From Comamonadaceae bacterium (lineage in GTDB: Bacteria > Pseudomonadota > Gammaproteobacteria > Burkholderiales > Burkholderiaceae_C), in assembly GCA_947442105.1 (NCBI GenBank), contig CANEVH010000003.1:1-64000 (forward strand): DNA of 64,000 bases, written 5' to 3'. The notes beneath the pieces were generated by a model, which saw only the letters and a program-made list of their open reading frames with translations, was not told the origin of the DNA and searched no databases. Below, one piece after another: positions 51,667 through 61,367 of the stretch. Each line of letters begins with the position of its first letter. Position 1 is the stretch's first letter. The position numbers were made by a program, and so were the translations under genes.

Positions 51667-53102
51667 GCGCGGCCAAACTTGGCAAAGTAGGTGCCAAAAA
51701 TCGCGTCCTCGGTGGGCAGGCGCTCAGGGATGGGACGCGAAATGCGGGTGATGTTGAGGTAATGCCGGTAGTTCATGTTGTCCGAGAAGTTGTTTTTGCC
51801 CCAGGTGCCGCAGCCCATGGACAACGAAAAAGGCAGGCCGTTGTCAAAACTGCCGCCCGTGGCAATGCAGTGCGCCTGGTCGACGATGACGCGGCTGACT
51901 GGCAGCTCTTGCCCCAGGCGCAGCGCGCGCGCAGGCAAGGCGCTGTGCAAACCGACCGAGTGGCCCGCGCCCTGGAAGGTGTAAATGCGCTCGACCAGCG
52001 CAATTGCGACGTCAAAGTCCGCCGCGCCATAGAGGGTGAGCACCGGGCACAGCTTTTCGCCCGAGAACGGGTGGTCGTCGCCCACGCCGTCTTCTTCCAC
52101 CAGCAAGATGCGCGGCTGGAGCCCGGCCACATCTAGCAGCCCGGCGCGCTCGGCCACCACGGTGGCGCTTTGGCCGATGACGGCGGGGGAGAGTTTGCCG
52201 TCGGGCCACATCACCGCCTGCAAAGCCTTCTTTTGGGCGGCGCTCAGCAGCACTGCGCCCTGGTCCTGCAAGGCGGCTATTGCCGCAGTGCGCACCGCAT
52301 CCAGCAGCACCAGGCTGTTCTCAGACGAGCAGCTGGTGGCGTTGTCAAAGGTTTTGGAGCGCAAGATGCGCTCGGCGGCCAGGGCCAGGTCGGCGGTCTC
52401 ATCGACGATGCCCGCCACATTGCCCGCGCCTACGCCAAAGGCCGGGGTGCCGCTGGCGTAAGCCGCGCGCACATTGGCCTGCGAACCGGTAGCCACTACC
52501 AAGTCGCAAGCGGCCATGAGCGCGTAAGTAGCGGCCTTGCTGATGGGGGAAGGCAGCATTTGCACCAGGTCGCGCGGCGCGCCTATGCGGTCAAACTCCG
52601 CGTGGATGTATTCCAAGAGCCGCGCGCTGGTGGCCCAGCCCTTGGGCGAGGGCGCCACGATGACGGCGTTGCGGCCCTTGAGCGCGTTGATGATTTTGTT
52701 GGCCGGGGTGGCCGCCGGGTTGGTGGACGGGGTGATGGCGCAGACCACGCCGACCGGGCGGGCGATTTCGGTAATGCCGTTGGCGGCGTCCTCGTGGATC
52801 ACGCCCACCGACTTAGCGCCCTGCAGGTCGCGCAGCAGGCCAAAGGTTTTGCGGTAGTTTTTGCGCACCTTGTCGGGCACGTTGCCAATGCCGGTGTCGA
52901 CCACGGCCAGCTCGGCCAGGGCCTGGTTGCGCCCGGGCTCGATGATGGCCCAGCCCGCAGCGGCCACCAGCTCGTCGACCCGGGCCTGGTCGTAGCCGTT
53001 GGCGATGTGCTGGGCCGCACGGGCGCGCAGCAGTAGTGCTTGCACAATGGCTTGGGCCTCCAAGTCGGCCGGTTTGGGGTTTGCCGAAGAACTTGCGTGC
53101 AT
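51663..53102 (-). CDS. sauS: CoA-acylating aldehyde dehydrogenase, probable sulfoacetaldehyde dehydrogenase
   Basis: 479 aa from ATG 53102. Catalytic Cys258 in TFDNATSCSSENSL, NAD-binding Rossmann features (SPSPKG, VVATGSQANVRAAY). The long C-terminal domain with FSLSMGCGTWGKNNFSDNMN fits acylating dehydrogenases of the SauS/EutE class. It would reduce sulfoacetyl-CoA to sulfoacetaldehyde, which Xsc would then desulfonate; no xsc gene is in this window. One nt downstream of the Bug binding-protein gene. Confidence 0.7.
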   Translation of the reverse strand: MHASSSANPKPADLEAQAIVQALLLRARAAQHIANGYDQARVDELVAAAGWAIIEPGRNQALAELAVVDTGIGNVPDKVRKNYRKTFGLLRDLQGAKSVGVIHEDAANGITEIARPVGVVCAITPSTNPAATPANKIINALKGRNAVIVAPSPKGWATSARLLEYIHAEFDRIGAPRDLVQMLPSPISKAATYALMAACDLVVATGSQANVRAAYASGTPAFGVGAGNVAGIVDETADLALAAERILRSKTFDNATSCSSENSLVLLDAVRTAAIAALQDQGAVLLSAAQKKALQAVMWPDGKLSPAVIGQSATVVAERAGLLDVAGLQPRILLVEEDGVGDDHPFSGEKLCPVLTLYGAADFDVAIALVERIYTFQGAGHSVGLHSALPARALRLGQELPVSRVIVDQAHCIATGGSFDNGLPFSLSMGCGTWGKNNFSDNMNYRHYLNITRISRPIPERLPTEDAIFGTYFAKFGRA

Positions 53103-53103
53103 C

Positions 53104-54096
53104 TCAATCCGCCTTGATGTTGGCGTCTTTGGCCAGTTTGGCCCACTTCGACAGCTCGGCGGCAATCACCTTGCCCAGCGCCTCGGGCGTGCCGCCCACC
53201 GCTTCGGCGCCTTGCTCCAGCAACTGGGCGCGAATGGCGGGCTCGGCCAGCACGGTGTTGAGCGCCTTGTTCAGCTTGTCAATAATGGCCTGGGGCGTTT
53301 TGGCTGGTACCAGCATGGCGTACCAAGAATCGACCTCAAAGTCCGCCACACCGGCTTCTTGCATGGTAGGCACGTCTGGGAAAGCGGCACTGCGCTTGAC
53401 GGTAGACACCGCCAGCGCCTTGAGCTTGCCCGACTTGACGTGCTGCGCGGCGGCGGGAATGGACACCCACAGGTAAGGCACCTGGCCACCCATCACGTCG
53501 GTAATGGCCGGGCCGCCGCCCCGGTAAGGGATGTGCAGCATTGGCGCACCGGTGCGTATCACCATCAGCTCACCGGCCAGGTGGCCGGGAGAGCCGTTGC
53601 CCACCGAAGCAAACGAAGACTTGTCGGGTGCCGCCTTGGCCTGGGCCACCACGTCGGCTACGTTGCGTACGGGGATGGACGTGTTGGCGACCAAGATTTG
53701 CGGCAATGAGGCCACCAGCCCCACGGGTTCGAAATCTTTGAGCGTGTCGTAGGGCAGCTTCGGGAAGATGGCCGGGTTGATGGTGTGCGAGCTCAGGGTG
53801 AACAGCACGGTATAGCCGTCGGGCGCGGACTTGGCCACCACGTCGGTGCCCAAGGAGCCACCAGCACCGCCCTTGTTGTCAATCAACACGTTCTGGCCCA
53901 GCGCCGCTTGCAGGCGCATTTGCACGATGCGCGCCACCACGTCGGTGCCGCCACCGGGCGGGTAAGGCACGACAAATTTGATCGGCTTGTCGGGGTAGTT
54001 GGCCTGGGCTTGCGCCGCCAAGGGGGGGAGCAGGCCTAGGGCAGCCGCGGTCAGCGCCAGGCGCAGGGTGTGGCGGCGGGTGGAATGCAGTGTCAT
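53104..54096 (-). CDS. Bug (TctC) family periplasmic solute-binding protein
   Basis: 330 aa from ATG 54096 (AGGAG upstream). Signal peptide (ALTAAALGLLPPLAAQAQA) then the Bug domain (YPDKPIKFVVPYPPGGGTDVVARI, later LIDNKGGAGGSLGTDVVAKS). Bug proteins bind small carboxylates for tripartite tricarboxylate transporters; the TctAB membrane parts are not here. Position directly before sauS/sauT suggests it recognises the compound those enzymes degrade. In C. necator the transporter of this pathway is an MFS protein instead. Confidence 0.88.
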   Translation of the reverse strand: MTLHSTRRHTLRLALTAAALGLLPPLAAQAQANYPDKPIKFVVPYPPGGGTDVVARIVQMRLQAALGQNVLIDNKGGAGGSLGTDVVAKSAPDGYTVLFTLSSHTINPAIFPKLPYDTLKDFEPVGLVASLPQILVANTSIPVRNVADVVAQAKAAPDKSSFASVGNGSPGHLAGELMVIRTGAPMLHIPYRGGGPAITDVMGGQVPYLWVSIPAAAQHVKSGKLKALAVSTVKRSAAFPDVPTMQEAGVADFEVDSWYAMLVPAKTPQAIIDKLNKALNTVLAEPAIRAQLLEQGAEAVGGTPEALGKVIAAELSKWAKLAKDANIKAD

Positions 54097-54116
54097 CGGT
54101 ATCTCCTTGGGGTGGT

Positions 54117-55016
54117 TCAGGGCTGCGAGGGCAGCGGGACGGGGCTCGGGCAATTGATAGCAGGCCGGGGGCGCGTGCCCCCGACCTGGGGGTTGGTGGG
54201 GCGAGCGGTCGGGCGCGCTATGGCAACGCTGCCGGGGCGGTCAGCGCATGCGCTGGCGGGCAAACCCAGGCTGGTGCTGGCCTGTGCGGCGCAGGCGCAC
54301 AAAGGCTGCGCCAAGGCTGCTGCCTGCGCCGGGCTGCAGCGAATGGCGGGCACGCTCATGCCCACGGCCGCCACGGCTTCTCCCCGGGCGTTGAACACCG
54401 TCGCGCCCAGGCCGCAAACGCCCAGCCGCCATTCCTGCGCATTGCTGGCCCAGCCGCGCGTGCGCGCTGCGGCCAGGTCGGCTTGTAGCGCCTGCAGCGT
54501 GGTCAAGGTGTGGGGCGTGTGCGCGGGCAAAGCGTCACCGCTTGCGCCCAGTTGCGCCCGCAACGCCGAGTCATCGAGTGCCAGCGCCGCCAGCAGCGCC
54601 TTGCCCGAGGCCGCACAGTGCGCGGGCGCCCGTCCGCCCACGCGCGAATACGCCGCCACCGGCATGGGGCTGTCAAATTTGTCCAGGTAAACAATGTCCG
54701 GTCCCTGCAGCACCGCCAGGTGAATCGTCTCGCCCGTGGCTTGCGCCAGCGCGGCCAAAAATGGATGCAAGCGGTCTTTGAGGTCTACCGCGCCATCGAC
54801 CAAACCGCCCAGTTCAAACAGCTTGAGGCTGGCAAAGTACCGGCTGTCGTCTAAGCTTTGCCGCGCCCAGCCGCATTGCACCAGGGTTTGCAGGGTGCGG
54901 TGCGCGTTGCTGCGCCCTAGCCCCAGGGCCTGCGCCACTTCGCCCAGGCGGGCGCCCTCAGCTTGGCGGGCCAGCCAATCCAGTACCCCCAAGCCTTTGG
55001 CCAATGTGGTGTCCAC
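54117..55016 (-). CDS. IclR-family transcriptional regulator
   Basis: 299 aa from GTG 55016 (MDTTLAKGLGVLDWLARQAE), the point at which IclR homology begins; an ATG at 55103 would add 29 unconserved residues encoded by AT-rich, promoter-like DNA. N-terminal wHTH (RLGEVAQALGLGRSNAHRTLQTLV) and the C-terminal effector domain (GETIHLAVLQGPDIVYLDKF). The last ~45 residues are a Pro/Arg-rich extension not normal for the family. Lies 20 nt upstream of the Bug gene, and probably controls the bug-sauS-sauT operon. Confidence 0.85.
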   Translation of the reverse strand: MDTTLAKGLGVLDWLARQAEGARLGEVAQALGLGRSNAHRTLQTLVQCGWARQSLDDSRYFASLKLFELGGLVDGAVDLKDRLHPFLAALAQATGETIHLAVLQGPDIVYLDKFDSPMPVAAYSRVGGRAPAHCAASGKALLAALALDDSALRAQLGASGDALPAHTPHTLTTLQALQADLAAARTRGWASNAQEWRLGVCGLGATVFNARGEAVAAVGMSVPAIRCSPAQAAALAQPLCACAAQASTSLGLPASACADRPGSVAIARPTARPTNPQVGGTRPRPAINCPSPVPLPSQP

Positions 55017-55295
55017 AGTTTTTCTATATATTGGAACGTTAATTTGAATGTCAGAACAATTATGCGTATTTGGCGCCGCCTGTGTCTCGGGGTAAACCCG
55101 CAAACCGCAGGCGCCTTGGCATCATTGCGGCCCTAGCACCGTACAGTCCGCCGGGGTCTGATGCCACTCGGCGGGGACTTTTGTTGTGGCATGGCAATTG
55201 CTGACAAGCTTGTGTCCACAGCCCAGCGCGTTGTATCGTCATGTTTTTGACAGCTGCAACGGTGCGATGCCCTGCTACCTGCCCAGGAGAATTTC

Positions 55296-56078
55296 ATGCC
55301 AGTTATGTGCAAGCGCTTTGCGCCACTCTTTCAACTCCAGCGGCTTGTGAGGCACCTGCTGGGCGTTGCCGCTTTGCTAGCCGCCACATCCGCACATGCA
55401 GGTCTGTCAAGAACGGACGCTGTACCGCTGTCGACGGCGATGTTCTCCGGCCTCACCTCCAGCCACACCTACACCCCCAGCACGGGCGAAACACTGGGCC
55501 GCATCGTGGCCAAAACCCTGCCCAACAGCCCCTTGAGCGAAGACTTGTTGGTCCAGGCCTTTGTCAGCCTGAACCCCCAAGCCTTTAGCACTGGCAAAAA
55601 CAGCCGCACTTTGAGCGCCGCCGCCCTCAAGGTGCCCAACCACAACCAGTTGGTGCAACTGGTGCTGGCGAAAAACGAAGCTGCGCGGCCCGCCGTATTA
55701 GCGGCAGTGGCGGCGCAAGAGACACAGGCCAAGTCGGCGCTACTGCCTACGCCACGACCAGCCGAAAAACGTGAAAACTGGGTGCGCTACGCCGGCGGAC
55801 CGGTGAAGGCGCCGCTCAACTTTGACGGCAGCGCCCCCGAGCGCAAAGGCTGGGTGCACTACCTGGGCGCTGCGGTACAACTTGCCCTGGGCGCCAGCGG
55901 CCTCAGCCCGGACGCCCTGCGCTGGGTGCATTACCCCCGCGTGGCCGTGGCCGCCGACGCCAATCCCTCTGCGCCTGCAGCGGCGCTGCCCGAAGGCACC
56001 GCAGACACCCGCCACTGGGTGCGCTACACCGCCGGGCGCAGCTACCCGGTGCAGCAGTTTGCGCAGTTGTTTGAGTGA
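55296..56078 (+). CDS. FimV N-terminus-like exported protein with four WVxY repeats
   Basis: 260 aa; AGGAG six nt before the ATG. Signal peptide ends about AATSAHAG. Residues ~45-130 (YTPSTGETLGRIVAKTLPNS...LLVQAFVSLNPQAF...LSAAALKVPN) resemble the LysM-adjacent N-terminal region of FimV/peptidoglycan-binding proteins. The second half has four spaced units centred on WVRY/WVHY (ENWVRYAGG, KGWVHYLGA, LRWVHYPRV, RHWVRYTAG). Convergent with pilE; a role in pilus or envelope assembly is inferred from context only. Confidence 0.6.
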   Translation: MPVMCKRFAPLFQLQRLVRHLLGVAALLAATSAHAGLSRTDAVPLSTAMFSGLTSSHTYTPSTGETLGRIVAKTLPNSPLSEDLLVQAFVSLNPQAFSTGKNSRTLSAAALKVPNHNQLVQLVLAKNEAARPAVLAAVAAQETQAKSALLPTPRPAEKRENWVRYAGGPVKAPLNFDGSAPERKGWVHYLGAAVQLALGASGLSPDALRWVHYPRVAVAADANPSAPAAALPEGTADTRHWVRYTAGRSYPVQQFAQLFE

Positions 56079-56111
56079 ACCTTCAAGACATCCGCACGAG
56101 GTCTGGCTCGC

Positions 56112-56546
56112 TTACCAGCAGCCGGCCGCCGGCGTGCGTGTACCAGTTTCGGTCACTGTCATGGTCGTACAGCTTGCGTCAGCGCTCACCTGCGTGCCTG
56201 TCGCGGATGCTTTAACGGTGTAACGCGAAGCGGTGGCTCTCGGCAAAGAGAAGCTGTAGTACTTGGTCAAGTCCGCCTGGCATTGCTGGGCAGACGATGC
56301 TGGCAGGGCCGCACCGGCATAGCTCATGGCCGTGGTGTAGATGCGCTCCATGTACTGCGCCTGCTCCACCAAACAGCCTTGCGCCGCATTGCGCCGCGAC
56401 TTCGCCACGCTGCTCTGGTAGCTGCCAAAGGCAATGCGTGCCAGTATGCCGACGATGGCCACCACGATCATCAGCTCGATCAGGGTGAAGCCGCACAGGC
56501 GAAGGCGCCTTGCCTTGCGGGGCTTGGTTATATTGAGGACGGTCAT
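56112..56546 (-). CDS. pilE: Type IV major-type pilin / PilE
   Basis: 144 aa from ATG 56546, which overlaps the PilY1 stop (ATGA). Class III prepilin signal: basic leader, then LCGFTLIELMIVVAIVGILAR with cleavage after Gly and Glu at +5. C-terminal half has a disulfide-like Cys pair (around QQCQADL / DASCTTM) and C-terminal PAAGCW. PilE in this cluster acts as a minor pilin of the PilE/FimT class in type IV pili. Last gene of pilVWX-pilY1-pilE. Confidence 0.9.
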   Translation of the reverse strand: MTVLNITKPRKARRLRLCGFTLIELMIVVAIVGILARIAFGSYQSSVAKSRRNAAQGCLVEQAQYMERIYTTAMSYAGAALPASSAQQCQADLTKYYSFSLPRATASRYTVKASATGTQVSADASCTTMTVTETGTRTPAAGCW

Positions 56547-59500
56547 TTCACGATCTCGCGCCAAGAAATACGGCGTGGCACCAGGCTACCGCCTTGCGTG
56601 CCTGTACTGTCATTACGGACCCCGGGAGCATTGCTGCCGCCGGTGTAATTATCCTTGCCAGTATTGCCCTGCACCACCACGTTATTACCCGGATTATTGG
56701 ATTTGCCGATATTGCCGATGCCAAAGTCAATGGAGCTTATAGCCGCGCCATCAATGGTTTCGTCCGCAAATTTGTGATCGCGGTTGATATCAAAGTAGCT
56801 GGCGCCCAGGCTACCGCCATGGTAGGCGTCCATGGCATTCAAAAATCCCACTCCAGAACTCTGGCAGCTATTGGTGTTGATAATATTGCTGCTGACCAGC
56901 AAGGTAGGCGTCGTAGCATTGCGCACCGTTGCTGCAGAAAATACCTTCTCGGATACCGAGTCTGCAGGTGCAGTCCAATCCATCACCCAGCCGTCGCGCT
57001 TCACCTGCCATACACCATCCACTTTCTGACTCATGTAGCCTTTTGCGGCGAAGGTTCGTGCGTTCACTGTATACCCGCCAGAAGTCCAAGCGGTACTCGT
57101 GCTTATCTCGCCTATTTGCGTAAGACCACATTGCGAAGTATCTGAAGCAGGCTTTCTTGTATTGGAGATGGTTGAGGTCGAACTACATTGCGCATCGGGC
57201 GGATCAATCACCCCATACATGCTTTGCACCCTGGTACTGAGGGCATCAGTAGTTGTAGCAGTTAAATCGCTGCCTGTTCCAAAAAAAAGAAACCATTTAT
57301 TCGGTACGTCAATACTGTTGTAACTGTTGGCTACAGTAATTCGGCTAGTAATAGGCTGAGCTATCCCGTTTTTTACCGCTGTGAAAATATGAGTCCCGAA
57401 GCTTATTACCGGTGTGCCCTGCGTACCTCTGATGCTCGACAAATCAAAGCGCCAGACGCGGCCCAAATAATCACCTGCATACGCATACTGCAAAAAACCA
57501 CTGTTTAGACGCAAGCCAGGAGTCGCAAGACCGTTCGAAGTCGCATCATCGGTTGTAAACTTTCCGAGTAGGCGACCATCTGAGAGGCGCACGACAAACA
57601 ATGCTGCTTTTGAATTAACGCTGTTGTACCCATTACCAAAAACAACAACTGGGGTTGAGTTTCCATCATTCAGGTAGGCAATCACTGGTTCACCCAGCAA
57701 ATAGCCCATGTCTGGGTCTGCTGGATTCAGCGTTGATACCGCCGCTGGGTAACCGTCTTGGCCCCAGCGCATTGCGCCGGAAAAGTCCCAAACTTTGGTG
57801 GTATCGACGCCCACAAGATTTTGGGTGCTGGGCGGTAGCACCTGAAGGCCATAAAGGCCCTTGGCGCCACGACCCATAAAGCCCACCAGGTAGTTGATAC
57901 CACTGGTTTTTGTACCGCCGACCACCGCAATATTTCCATCTACATAGTTGCGATGCGTAAAATTGGGGTCACTCAACATAGAAATATTAGGAATAGCCGC
58001 ACTGGGTATATATGCGAAGCGCTCCTCTCCTGTCTCTGAATTGAAGCCGTGCAGCATTCCGTCGTTCGCGCCCACATACACGGTTTTGGTCGCATCAAAA
58101 TAAATGGGCGCGGAATTGATCATGGAACCCAATACATTGGAATCAAAGGCAGAGTTTGCATTGGTCGCATCAGTTCCTCGGTTTCGGTATACGCCGCCAG
58201 TATTGCGCATTTCCTTGCTGGTGTCGCCGCGCAGATAGTTAACCACGTCCTTGCTTATATTGGTGGTTCCGATGGTTAATGTTGCAGTATTGGTGCTAAA
58301 TAGTGATAAAGCAGTGCCGTTTTTGTAATAGATATTTCGGCTGGTATACCCTTGCGCCGGAGTATTCAACCGGGTAGTCAGTTTTTGGGCGGCAGTTCCC
58401 CCCCATGCGTCTTGGTAGCTCGCGGTATCGGCATCTGCGCCGGGTGTAACCGTGAATTTGGTGGCGGTTAAATCGCCGGTGAAATACTTTTGGTTGAATT
58501 TAGTTTGGAATAAATTGGTGCTGTCGCCAATTAGCTGGTTGCTGCTTGACCCGACGGCACCCGTGCTGGAGTTGCGGTCTAATATCATTCGAAATGCGAT
58601 GTCAAGCGCGGTTCTGAGCGCGGCGGGGCTGGTGACTTTGGTATAGCTGACCGGGTCCGTGGTGGTAGGGCCGGTTGGCGCCGCACCTTCAACATAGCCG
58701 CCCCACTTCGCGGCGTACCACAGGGGGTCATTCAGGTAAGGATCCGCCACTGCAGACGCATCCTGGCCCGGTGGAGAAAAAGTTCTCAGACTATGCCCAG
58801 TTAAATTTCCGGCCTGATCAGGCAACATTTCGCAATCGGTTGGCATATCGTCGACGTTGTCGTAGTTGCAATAACCGACGTCTTTGCCAGGAGGCACGTT
58901 GAGATAATAATAGCCCAACCGACCTCCACCATTGCGGGCGAAGTTTTTGGGTTGAACTACCAGATAGGGTCCATCTTTCGTAGACCCGGATACAACATAT
59001 CCTATGTTTTGTGTAGAACCACTCGATGTGCTCCCCCCATATTTTGGAGTTACTTTGACAGCTACTTCTGTCGTAGTTGCTGTTATTTCGTATTCCGCAA
59101 TCGCATCCATGTCAAAGTCAAGACCCCAGGAACGATCGTCAAAATTAACCAGCAACTTCAAATAATATTGCCCGTTTGCATTAGCCAAATCTCTGGAGTC
59201 TAAAATGTAAATCCCAACTATCTGATTGGTCGGTTGAAATTGGTTTTTACCGTTGTGCAGGCTGTCGATGGTGCGCGCAAACGGCACGATGGATATTTTT
59301 TTTCCGCCTGAAAATGGTACCTCGATGCGCGGAAGCGGGCTATTCATCAACAGCGCAAAGGTATCGACGGTTGCGATATCGTGGCCGCTCACCTGCTGCA
59401 GTGAATGGGTTTTGCCAAACTTCGCCACGGCGGCTGCGTAATAGCTGCCCTGTTTGTTCGTGTCGTCAGGCGGCAGGCCTCGGACAGACCCTAGTCCTGC

Positions 59501-61342
59501 GGCCGTCTTGAGCGTGGGCGCACCGTCTGTACTGGTGCCAGATTCACCAATGAAGAAGCGGGTGGTGTCTGTGATCCCTTCCGCTGTGCCGATGTCGTCC
59601 GTGATATCACCCACGTTCAAGGCTACGGTTGTGCTGTTGCTATCTACCTTGCCCTGCACATTGACCTTCAGTCCGGTCAACGCATTGCCGCTGGTTCCGG
59701 CACCGAACTTGGCACCGGGCAACTGGTCTGAATCGAACGAAGGATTGACGCTGGAGATCACCATCTGGCTGGGCTTGGCGCACCAGTTGGCGGGTTTATA
59801 CGGGTTTACCCAGTTTGGCAGTTTCAAACCAACTTCACCATCTTCGGCGGTATTGTCGTTGTTGTAGGCGTCGGTTTTAGTCTCACCGGCGAAGTAACGC
59901 AAGCCTTCGTACATCATTTCTGCAATCGGATTGCCCCAATCGGCATACTCACCTTCTTGCATAACGTGGTATCCGCCAGTCTCCATGCCCCAATTTCCAT
60001 ACGAGTTATTGGCAATACTCGGCAAGCCACCGGCGTCAACATATGGCGAAAGGTCTTCTCTGCCATTACGGTAGAGATAACTCTCATAATAGTATTTGTT
60101 TACGTCGGTCTCGGTTCCTTTGCTGTAATTGAAGTTACGGATACGTATATTGTCTATTTGTGTGACAAGTGAGTCATTTGTTGGTCGGGCAAATACTCCG
60201 GTTTGAGCTGTTACCTCGCCGGTAAAACTGGCGATATTCTTGCGCAAACGTCCACCCGACAGGTTTTGGTCGTAGCTGCCGGTCAATAGTCCAAAATAGA
60301 TGCTGTCATTCTCACCATAATCGTGCAGCACCCCTGTAGGCTTGAATTCTTCGTTTGGATATTTTTTGCAATTAACATGGTAACTAGCCGTGCAGACTTT
60401 CACACGTACCGTGTAATCTGTCGGCGTACCCTGATCGAAGGTCCAGATCCGCGCACCCCATGCTTTAGGATTTTTTATCACGCTCAATACCGGACGCTCT
60501 GCAGACGCCCAATCCCATACGCGCATGTTGCTATTGGTGATGACGCGCAGTAGTGGCGGGTAGTTGCTACAGGTCGCCAACACGGCGCATGCTTTGCCTA
60601 CCGGGGGAAAGTCGGTACCTGTGTAGGTGTATTCTTTAGTCGGATCCACGCTCGCTGTATCTGTAAGGCTACCGAAAAAATGTCTTTTGTTGCTGGTGGG
60701 CTGCGACAGCGGCGTGTACTGGCTGATGTCATAGCCGTCCACCGCTGTGCTGGTGTATTCCTTGGCCCAGGCATGGCCTTCTTGCGGGATATAGGCGCGG
60801 CGCAATATCGTTTGGCCCGTCGTTGTGCCTTGCGTCGTTGTGTCGGTCGCGGTATCAACTTCGCGGTAGCCGCCGTACAGAGCCACCCGCAGCGCGTCTA
60901 TGCGGCTGGTGGTGACATAGTTCAGGAAGTTGCCACTCCACTTCGCAGTGCATTTGCCCGCGCTTGCCGGTCCGGCCGGGGTAAACAGCCCATCGTTGTC
61001 GTCTGATTTGTTATTGCCGGAGTAGCTGTAGCAGTAGGCAGAGTTGAACAGCCCCACATAGGTAAAACCGGGCTTGAAGCGAACGTCCAGCACGCCATCG
61101 CCATCCACGTCGCTCAGGTCGTTGTAGGCCGGGTAAAAGAGGCTGTTGTCGCGCGCCATGGTGAGCATGACCAAAGGGGTGCTGCCTTTGTTGGCATAGA
61201 CCGAGGGGGCGGTCTCCGGCGTCGTGCCCAACACGTCGGCGGCCTGTACGGCACTGCAAAACCATTGCTGCACTAGGCAGGCACCGATCACGCCGCAGCG
61301 CGCCATGTGGCCGAGTTTTCTTGGGTGCTTTGTTTGACTCAT
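56543..61342 (-). CDS. pilY1: PilY1/PilC, calcium-binding pilus-associated adhesin
   Basis: 1599 aa from ATG 61342. Signal sequence (ARCGVIGACLVQQWFCSAVQAA), a calcium-loop-like DVDGDGVLDVRF near the N-terminus, a long variable N-terminal region and the C-terminal PilC beta-propeller (SMINSAPIYFDATKTVYVGANDG..., VGFMGRGAKGLYGLQV, later DINRDHKFADETIDG, another Ca-type loop). PilY1 tops the type IV pilus together with minor pilins and links to adhesion, twitching and surface sensing. The N-terminal half lacks obvious vWA MIDAS residues. Followed directly by pilE. Confidence 0.92.
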   Translation of the reverse strand: MSQTKHPRKLGHMARCGVIGACLVQQWFCSAVQAADVLGTTPETAPSVYANKGSTPLVMLTMARDNSLFYPAYNDLSDVDGDGVLDVRFKPGFTYVGLFNSAYCYSYSGNNKSDDNDGLFTPAGPASAGKCTAKWSGNFLNYVTTSRIDALRVALYGGYREVDTATDTTTQGTTTGQTILRRAYIPQEGHAWAKEYTSTAVDGYDISQYTPLSQPTSNKRHFFGSLTDTASVDPTKEYTYTGTDFPPVGKACAVLATCSNYPPLLRVITNSNMRVWDWASAERPVLSVIKNPKAWGARIWTFDQGTPTDYTVRVKVCTASYHVNCKKYPNEEFKPTGVLHDYGENDSIYFGLLTGSYDQNLSGGRLRKNIASFTGEVTAQTGVFARPTNDSLVTQIDNIRIRNFNYSKGTETDVNKYYYESYLYRNGREDLSPYVDAGGLPSIANNSYGNWGMETGGYHVMQEGEYADWGNPIAEMMYEGLRYFAGETKTDAYNNDNTAEDGEVGLKLPNWVNPYKPANWCAKPSQMVISSVNPSFDSDQLPGAKFGAGTSGNALTGLKVNVQGKVDSNSTTVALNVGDITDDIGTAEGITDTTRFFIGESGTSTDGAPTLKTAAGLGSVRGLPPDDTNKQGSYYAAAVAKFGKTHSLQQVSGHDIATVDTFALLMNSPLPRIEVPFSGGKKISIVPFARTIDSLHNGKNQFQPTNQIVGIYILDSRDLANANGQYYLKLLVNFDDRSWGLDFDMDAIAEYEITATTTEVAVKVTPKYGGSTSSGSTQNIGYVVSGSTKDGPYLVVQPKNFARNGGGRLGYYYLNVPPGKDVGYCNYDNVDDMPTDCEMLPDQAGNLTGHSLRTFSPPGQDASAVADPYLNDPLWYAAKWGGYVEGAAPTGPTTTDPVSYTKVTSPAALRTALDIAFRMILDRNSSTGAVGSSSNQLIGDSTNLFQTKFNQKYFTGDLTATKFTVTPGADADTASYQDAWGGTAAQKLTTRLNTPAQGYTSRNIYYKNGTALSLFSTNTATLTIGTTNISKDVVNYLRGDTSKEMRNTGGVYRNRGTDATNANSAFDSNVLGSMINSAPIYFDATKTVYVGANDGMLHGFNSETGEERFAYIPSAAIPNISMLSDPNFTHRNYVDGNIAVVGGTKTSGINYLVGFMGRGAKGLYGLQVLPPSTQNLVGVDTTKVWDFSGAMRWGQDGYPAAVSTLNPADPDMGYLLGEPVIAYLNDGNSTPVVVFGNGYNSVNSKAALFVVRLSDGRLLGKFTTDDATSNGLATPGLRLNSGFLQYAYAGDYLGRVWRFDLSSIRGTQGTPVISFGTHIFTAVKNGIAQPITSRITVANSYNSIDVPNKWFLFFGTGSDLTATTTDALSTRVQSMYGVIDPPDAQCSSTSTISNTRKPASDTSQCGLTQIGEISTSTAWTSGGYTVNARTFAAKGYMSQKVDGVWQVKRDGWVMDWTAPADSVSEKVFSAATVRNATTPTLLVSSNIINTNSCQSSGVGFLNAMDAYHGGSLGASYFDINRDHKFADETIDGAAISSIDFGIGNIGKSNNPGNNVVVQGNTGKDNYTGGSNAPGVRNDSTGTQGGSLVPRRISWREIVK

Positions 61343-61367
61343 GGAGATATTCCTTGCCAGTGCGGGT

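Noticed and set aside
55016..55103. GAAC-type repeats in the IclR upstream region, considered as an IclR operator
   Set aside because: The repeats are direct, not inverted, so they do not fit the usual IclR palindrome.
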